Below are positions 22,771 through 27,265 of a stretch of 27,265 nucleotides of DNA, piece by piece. A model generated the notes under the pieces. The model was not told the DNA's origin and made no database searches. It saw nothing but the letters and a program-made list of their open reading frames with translations. Source of the DNA: Desulfobulbaceae bacterium UBA5611 (GTDB lineage Bacteria > Desulfobacterota > Desulfobulbia > Desulfobulbales > Desulfocapsaceae); assembly GCA_002424635.1 (NCBI GenBank), contig DIKT01000085.1:1-27265 (forward strand). The letters are read 5' to 3'. Position numbers and translations under genes: made by a program. Each line of letters begins with the position of its first letter. Within the stretch, counting starts at the first letter, position 1.

Positions 22771-23891
22771 GCAACCGCCTGCGGCGCATGAGCGCCCTGA
22801 TCCGCAAGGAGTTCGCTCAGATCCGGCATGATCCTAGCAGTCTGATGATTGCCTTCGTCCTGCCGGTGATCCTGCTGTTTCTCTATGGATTCGGCGTTTC
22901 CCTGGACGCCCGAGAAATCAAAATCGGGGTGGCGCTCCAGGATCAGGGCAAGGACGCCGACAGTCTGACCGCAGCCTTTCTCGCCAGCCCCTATTTCCAG
23001 GCTCACATCAGCCGTGACGAACAGCTCCTGGAACAGGAGCTGGTGGCCGGCCGGTTACGGGGCCTGGTGGTGATTCCCATGGATTTCTCCCGGCAGGTGG
23101 AAAAAGACGGCGCTTCTGCCGTACTGCAGGTCATCGCCGATGGCAGCGAGGCCAATACCGCTAATTATGTCCAGAACTATGCTCAAGGGGTAGTCAATAC
23201 CTGGTGGGCCATGCGGCAGCGGAATCATGCCGTCTGGGATCAACACGGGGCGCAGCTGGCAACCCGCATTTGGTTCAACCCGGAGCTGGAAAGTCGTAAC
23301 TCCCTGATACCAGGGGCTCTGGCTATTATCATGGCCATTATCGGCACCCTGCTCACCGCCCTGGTCGTCGCCAGGGAATGGGAACGCGGCACCATGGAGG
23401 CGCTGATGGCCACACCGGTCGCCATCAGCGAACTCATTATCGGTAAACTTCTCCCCTATTTCATCTTAGGGATGATGGCCATGCTCGGCAGTGTCGCCAT
23501 TTCCGTGACCCTGTTTGACTTGCCGTTCCGGGGATCATTGCCGGCCCTGCTCCTCAGTTGCGGGGCTTTTCTTTTGGCGGCCCTGGGCCAGGGGCTGCTG
23601 ATCTCCTCGGCGTCCAAAAATCAGTTCATCGCCGCCATGATCGCCCTGATCACCGGGTTCCTGCCGGCGTTTCTTCTTTCCGGATTCATCTTTGAGATCG
23701 CCTCCATGCCGCCCGTGATCCGCGCCTTAACCCATATTATCCCGGCCCGCTATCTGGTGACCAATCTCCAGACTCTGTTTCTGGTGGGAGATGTGTGGTC
23801 GCTCCTGCTTCCCAATATCGGTATTTTGCTGCTGCTGGCGGCGGTGCTGTTTTTCCTCACCGCCAGAAAAACCGTCAAACGCCTGAGGTAA
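22767..23891 (+). CDS. ybhS: ABC-2 type exporter permease (YbhS-type)
   Basis: 374 aa. GTG start at 22767, four bases inside ybhF, with GAGGAGG four bases before it. One membrane helix near residues 27-45 (IAFVLPVILLFLYGFGVSL), a periplasmic domain of about 130 residues, then five more helices with the ABC-2 motif WERGTMEALMATPV and LSGFIFEIASMPPVIRALTHIIPARY. Half of the heterodimeric membrane channel with the next gene. Confidence 0.9.
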   Translation: MSNRLRRMSALIRKEFAQIRHDPSSLMIAFVLPVILLFLYGFGVSLDAREIKIGVALQDQGKDADSLTAAFLASPYFQAHISRDEQLLEQELVAGRLRGLVVIPMDFSRQVEKDGASAVLQVIADGSEANTANYVQNYAQGVVNTWWAMRQRNHAVWDQHGAQLATRIWFNPELESRNSLIPGALAIIMAIIGTLLTALVVAREWERGTMEALMATPVAISELIIGKLLPYFILGMMAMLGSVAISVTLFDLPFRGSLPALLLSCGAFLLAALGQGLLISSASKNQFIAAMIALITGFLPAFLLSGFIFEIASMPPVIRALTHIIPARYLVTNLQTLFLVGDVWSLLLPNIGILLLLAAVLFFLTARKTVKRLR

Positions 23892-23894
23892 GCC

Positions 23895-24998
23895 ATGTTC
23901 CACCGCATCCGCGCCCTGATTATCAAGGAGCTGTTGGCCCTTCTGCGGGACAAGAAAGGCCGTATGGTCCTCATCGTCCCCCCTCTGATGCAGCTTTTCA
24001 TGTTTTCTTTTGCCGCCACCCAGGAGGTCAAGAACCAGACCCTGGCCATTCTGAACCTTGATCGCGGGCAGCCGGCCTTGACCTTGGAACAGGATTTCAC
24101 GGCGGCAACCACCTTCAGCAGGGTGATTCACCTGCAACGATCGGAAGAGATCCCGGCAGTTATCAACGAGCAGCAGGCCATTGCCGTGCTCTGGATCCCA
24201 CCGAATTTTTCCCGCGACCTTGAACACGGGCAGACGGCCCAAGCCAGCTTCATTCTTGATGGCCGCAAGACCAACGCGGCCCAGATCATCCAGGGCTATG
24301 CCGGGCGGATTATTGACCGCTATCGGACAAGACTGGCAGACAAAGGTCAGCAATCCGGCATCAATATAGTGGCACGCAACTGGTTCAATCCCAACCTCGA
24401 TTTTCGATGGTTCACCGTACCCAGCCTGGTCTGTATCCTGACCACGGTCATCGGCCTGATCGTCACCGGGTTATCCGTGGCCAGGGAACGGGAAATGGGC
24501 ACCTTTGAGCAACTGCTGGTTTCTCCCCTGCACCCCCTGGAGATCCTGGTGGGCAAGGCGCTCCCGGCCTTGCTGATTGCCATGCTCGAAGGCTCCTTGA
24601 TCGTTGTGGTCGGTGTGCTTTTATTACGGGTGCCCTTTAACGGTTCCCTGCCACTGCTGTTTGGCAGCATGGCTGTCTTCCTGCTGGCCATAATCGGAGT
24701 CGGCCTCTTCGTCTCCTCCCTGTCCATGACCCAGCAGCAGGCAGTGCTCGGCGTCTTCATGTTTCTGGTCCCGGCCACCATTCTTTCCGGTTTCGCCAGT
24801 CCCATTGAAAACATGCCGCACTGGCTGCAGACTATCTCCTACGCCAACCCTCTGCGTTACTTCATGACCATTGTCCGCGGGATCTTCCTGAAAGACGTAC
24901 CGGTAGCCGTTGTCTGGGCCCAGACCTGGCCCATGGCCATCATTGCCTGCGTAACCCTTTCCATGGCGACCTGGCTGTTCAAAAAACGGATGGAGTAA
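23895..24998 (+). CDS. ybhR: ABC-2 type exporter permease (YbhR-type)
   Basis: 367 aa, same topology as the preceding permease: one N-terminal helix, large periplasmic domain, five C-terminal helices. Motifs REREMGTFEQLLVSPLHPLE and LSGFASPIENMPHWLQTISY are typical of YbhR/YadH-like ABC-2 permeases. The start is 3 bp after the ybhS stop, with GAGG overlapping the end of ybhS. It is the last gene of the operon; no clear terminator follows. Confidence 0.9.
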   Translation: MFHRIRALIIKELLALLRDKKGRMVLIVPPLMQLFMFSFAATQEVKNQTLAILNLDRGQPALTLEQDFTAATTFSRVIHLQRSEEIPAVINEQQAIAVLWIPPNFSRDLEHGQTAQASFILDGRKTNAAQIIQGYAGRIIDRYRTRLADKGQQSGINIVARNWFNPNLDFRWFTVPSLVCILTTVIGLIVTGLSVAREREMGTFEQLLVSPLHPLEILVGKALPALLIAMLEGSLIVVVGVLLLRVPFNGSLPLLFGSMAVFLLAIIGVGLFVSSLSMTQQQAVLGVFMFLVPATILSGFASPIENMPHWLQTISYANPLRYFMTIVRGIFLKDVPVAVVWAQTWPMAIIACVTLSMATWLFKKRME

Positions 24999-25236
24999 GT
25001 TTAAGGAGTTTCAGGATATGACTGCCCCTACTTCCTCCCAGTTACATCTGAGATAATGATGGGCCTGTTGATGCGGCCTTCGGACAGGCGGCATCACCTC
25101 CAGTCCCTTCAGGATAGACCGGGGCCAGCATTAGACAGTTCCATCGCCGAACTGATAGTCATGTTCACACCATGCAAAATAGTTGCCTGTTGCAGCAAGA
25201 AGTCAAGACAACTCTCTTTAGCACTCTTGTCTGTAC
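24999..25236. other. Short intergenic region
   Basis: 238 bp. It begins with AAGGAG and an ATG at 25018 that opens only 12 codons before TAA. This looks like the start of a lost fifth gene of the export operon, but nothing recognisable follows. Confidence 0.3.
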
Positions 25237-25809
25237 TTATTTCACCGGTGCCATCAAGTGCTGGTATGGCGTGCCGGACCACATCACATAGGGACCCGAG
25301 GTATCAGGCTTTGCGTCCTTCGGATACATGTCGTAAAAGCTCGCATCCGCACCGACGATCATCACGTGCGGTCCGGTCTTGATCCAGTTGTTGTCAGGCT
25401 CGGGCTTGGTCGCGTAGGGATCGGTATTGCTGGCATCCGTCCCTCCCGCCAGCATGTACATAAAGCCGATCTTGCCCGGCGATGGCGTCTTGTGCGCAAC
25501 CCAGGCCTGCACCCACTCCCAGGCGTTCTTGTCCATGCACATGGGATCGGGCCCTGGCGTCGCCGGGTTGTCCGGCATGCAGGTAAAACTATTTTTTCCT
25601 TCGCGGATAGTGCGCATTGTCCCGTCAGCCTCCATGGCTACGATGGTGGCGCTTCTCCCGACCTTGGCCGGCGCCGCGGACATTGCGCTAGCGCTCAGCT
25701 GCTTGTCGGTGAGGGGCTTCTTAACCTCCGCCGCCTGGACAATCATCGTCAACGACAAAGATGCTGCAAGCATCATCAAGCTGTATACAACAGTTCCTGG
25801 CTTTTGCAT
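25237..25809 (-). CDS. Conserved exported protein of unknown function
   Basis: 190 aa. Signal peptide of about 26 residues (VVYSLMMLAASLSLTMIVQA, then AEVKK). The mature part has SATIVAMEADGTMRTIREGK, two cysteines in FTCMPD and DPMCMDKN, a Trp-rich NAWEWVQAWV, then FMYMLAGGTDASNTDPYA and TGPHVMIVGA, ending YVMWSGTPYQHLMAPV. I believe similar exported proteins are annotated as hypothetical in other proteobacteria, but I know no function. A very good Shine-Dalgarno (AAGGAGG) precedes ATG 25809. It is alone and on the opposite strand to the ABC operon. Long plus-strand frames over the same region lack such signals and are shadows. Confidence 0.8.
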   Translation of the reverse strand: MQKPGTVVYSLMMLAASLSLTMIVQAAEVKKPLTDKQLSASAMSAAPAKVGRSATIVAMEADGTMRTIREGKNSFTCMPDNPATPGPDPMCMDKNAWEWVQAWVAHKTPSPGKIGFMYMLAGGTDASNTDPYATKPEPDNNWIKTGPHVMIVGADASFYDMYPKDAKPDTSGPYVMWSGTPYQHLMAPVK

Positions 25810-26153
25810 TTCGTCCTCCTTGAAGTTAATGGTGTTTTACTTCCTAGTCAAACAACCGTCATGTGCGCTGTTATGGCCGCTTTCCGCTTTTTTCTTCCAG
25901 ATTGTTATGAATGACGGTGCTCTGAAAATTATATATTTAATTTCCATAATTAAGATGATAGGTGAGGAAATTTGGGAAGTCAAACGAAAGCTGAAAGGCA
26001 GAGAGATAATGGACTTGGAAGATGAGGGATGTTTTTTCCGCAGTAGCAGTTCAAGTCACAAGGTATGTCCAGTTGCTATATATACCACTGAGGCAAGATG
26101 GAATAATTGCGGACTCCATCGGAGATATCTTAATTTCTTAGGTTGACAGTGAT
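25810..26153. other. Intergenic region with no recognised content
   Basis: 344 bp between the exported protein and the hybrid kinase. A plus-strand open frame across it ends at 26146 but has no recognisable domain or ribosome binding site. No hairpin terminator was seen. Confidence 0.4.
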
Positions 26154-27265
26154 TTAAGACGCCCTTTCATGATCTATAAACTGACTAATAACCTTGGACA
26201 AGTCCTGAAATCGATATGGTTTTACCAGTGCTGAGCAGAAGCCATAATCCTGAAAATTGGCCATGACTGGATCATTGGAGTAGCCGCTGGACACCATGAT
26301 CTTGGCGGCAGGGTTGATTTCCAAAATTGCCTGCCCCGCTTCCTTGCCGCCCATACCTCCGGGAATCGTCAAATCCATGATCACAATATCTATTGTGTTG
26401 TTGGCGTCTTTGAAGGACTTGATCGCCTCATCCCCATCCACTGCCAGTATAACTTCGTGGCCGAGAGTGGTCAGCATTGCATGCGCCACATCGCGAACCA
26501 TCTTGTCATCATCCATGATTAAAATTTTTATTTTGTTCCTGGCCGGCGCAATCGCGACTTTTGCCGAAGTACTTGTTTCGACCTTTGAGGAAGTTGCCGG
26601 TAGATACAGCGTAAAGGTGGTGCCTACCCCAGGCGTCGATTTGACAAAAATATGTCCTTCATGCTTAGTGATAATGGCATGAGAGATGGCGAGGCCAAGG
26701 CCGCTTCCCTCTTTTTTGGTGGAATAATAGGGGTCGAATATCTTGTCAACGACATTAGCCGGTATGCCGATTCCATAATCGTTGATTGATATCTTGACGT
26801 ATTTTCTCTCTCGTGACTGGGTACCATTACGTTCCTCAATCATATCGGTATTGCAGCACGTGATACTGATGGTTCCGCTACCGGTGATGGCTTCGCTGGC
26901 GTTCAAGGCAATATTTTGAATGACCTGGCTAATCTGTCCCTTATCAATCTCTACACACCACAGGTCATCAGGAAAAGTAAACTGACATATTACCTGTTTC
27001 CCTCGCAGGATAAAGTTGGCTGAATCTTGGATCACCTCAACAAGCGACGAGATTTCCTTGATCGGGAAGCCACCTTTAGAAAAAGTAAGAAATTGCTGGG
27101 TGAGATCCCGTGCCCGTAACGATGCCTTCTCCGCATCCTGCAGGAACTCTCTGGTCACAGTACTCAGGCTTTCATCTGTCAGAGAAAGAGAAATATTCCC
27201 GAGGATCGCGGCCAGGATATTATTAAAATCATGGGCTATGCCGCCAGCCAACACTCCGACTGCTT
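26154..27265 (-). CDS. Hybrid sensor histidine kinase, C-terminal part (5' end outside window)
   Basis: The frame is open to the last base, so the sensor part is missing. Present: the HisKA box GGIAHDFNNIL with its His near 27232, N-box (ALNASEAI), DYGIGIP, F-box FDPYYSTK, GSGLGLAISHAI, then a Ser/Thr/Lys linker and a C-terminal receiver domain (ILIMDDDKMVRDV, phospho-Asp in VIMDLTIPGG, Lys in ALVKPYRF). This is the common NtrB-like hybrid kinase layout in which the receiver is fused at the C-terminus. A GTG at 27254 is inside the conserved HisKA motif and is not the true start. Confidence 0.9.
   Translation of the reverse strand, partial: AVGVLAGGIAHDFNNILAAILGNISLSLTDESLSTVTREFLQDAEKASLRARDLTQQFLTFSKGGFPIKEISSLVEVIQDSANFILRGKQVICQFTFPDDLWCVEIDKGQISQVIQNIALNASEAITGSGTISITCCNTDMIEERNGTQSRERKYVKISINDYGIGIPANVVDKIFDPYYSTKKEGSGLGLAISHAIITKHEGHIFVKSTPGVGTTFTLYLPATSSKVETSTSAKVAIAPARNKIKILIMDDDKMVRDVAHAMLTTLGHEVILAVDGDEAIKSFKDANNTIDIVIMDLTIPGGMGGKEAGQAILEINPAAKIMVSSGYSNDPVMANFQDYGFCSALVKPYRFQDLSKVISQFIDHERAS

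Noticed and set aside
25258..26146. Long plus-strand open frames (218 and 239 codons) opposite the exported protein
   Set aside because: They have no ribosome binding site or domain. The minus-strand gene has a signal peptide and strong Shine-Dalgarno, and its high GC third positions create the shadow frames.

Overview
The window looks like chromosomal DNA of a Gram-negative, probably anaerobic proteobacterium of the Desulfobacterota type. This is inference from gene content: a PEP-CTERM protein, a haem-type CxxCH sensor kinase, PAS domains with a CX8CHX3CPL cysteine motif, many orphan two-component proteins, sigma-54-like promoters and long intergenic repeats. No ribosomal or other phylogenetic marker is present to fix the species.

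Layout. 1-798 is the C-terminal end of a RelA/SpoT (p)ppGpp enzyme on the plus strand. It converges, across hairpins and a short direct repeat, on a minus-strand run of five genes (6850 down to 991): TauE/SafE-type transporter, acetolactate-synthase-like ThDP enzyme, membrane histidine kinase with a haem-type Tll0287-like sensor domain, leucyl/phenylalanyl-tRNA-protein transferase (aat), and a zinc-ribbon/TSCPD protein that starts inside aat. 7241-9085 encodes an ExeA/DamX-like ATPase with a transmembrane segment, four 13-residue repeats and a C-terminal SPOR-like domain; it converges on an M50 site-2-type protease. A tRNA-Arg(ACG) with its own promoter and terminator follows.

Downstream of the tRNA, 10.2-11.9 kb is a graveyard of accessory genes: the C-terminal part of a type III restriction/helicase-like protein, two pieces of a RhuM family gene lying in opposite orientations, an unidentified interrupted ORF, and a HigB/HigA-type toxin-antitoxin pair in which the toxin is truncated and the antitoxin carries two compensating frameshifts in A-runs. 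I read this as the eroded remains of a defence island at a tRNA gene.

11.9-17.0 kb is a signalling cluster on the minus strand: REC-HDOD protein, REC plus degenerate HD-GYP protein, then (after a 213-bp nested inverted repeat) a PhnD-sensor histidine kinase. A small Cys-rich protein with two DUF1540 domains follows on the plus strand behind a good sigma-54 promoter, then a PEP-CTERM secreted protein on the minus strand.

20.0-25.0 kb is a GC-richer YbhGFSR-type multidrug ABC export operon (membrane fusion protein, double ATPase, two permeases) with overlapping or nearly abutting genes. It is followed by a small exported protein of unknown function and the 3' part of a hybrid histidine kinase running off the end.

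The most interesting material is the degraded defence island, the shared cysteine-PAS motif in two neighbouring kinases, the REC-HDOD/REC-pseudo-HD-GYP pair, the sigma-54/DUF1540 gene, and the repeat elements. I do not see an intact, clearly new multi-gene system.
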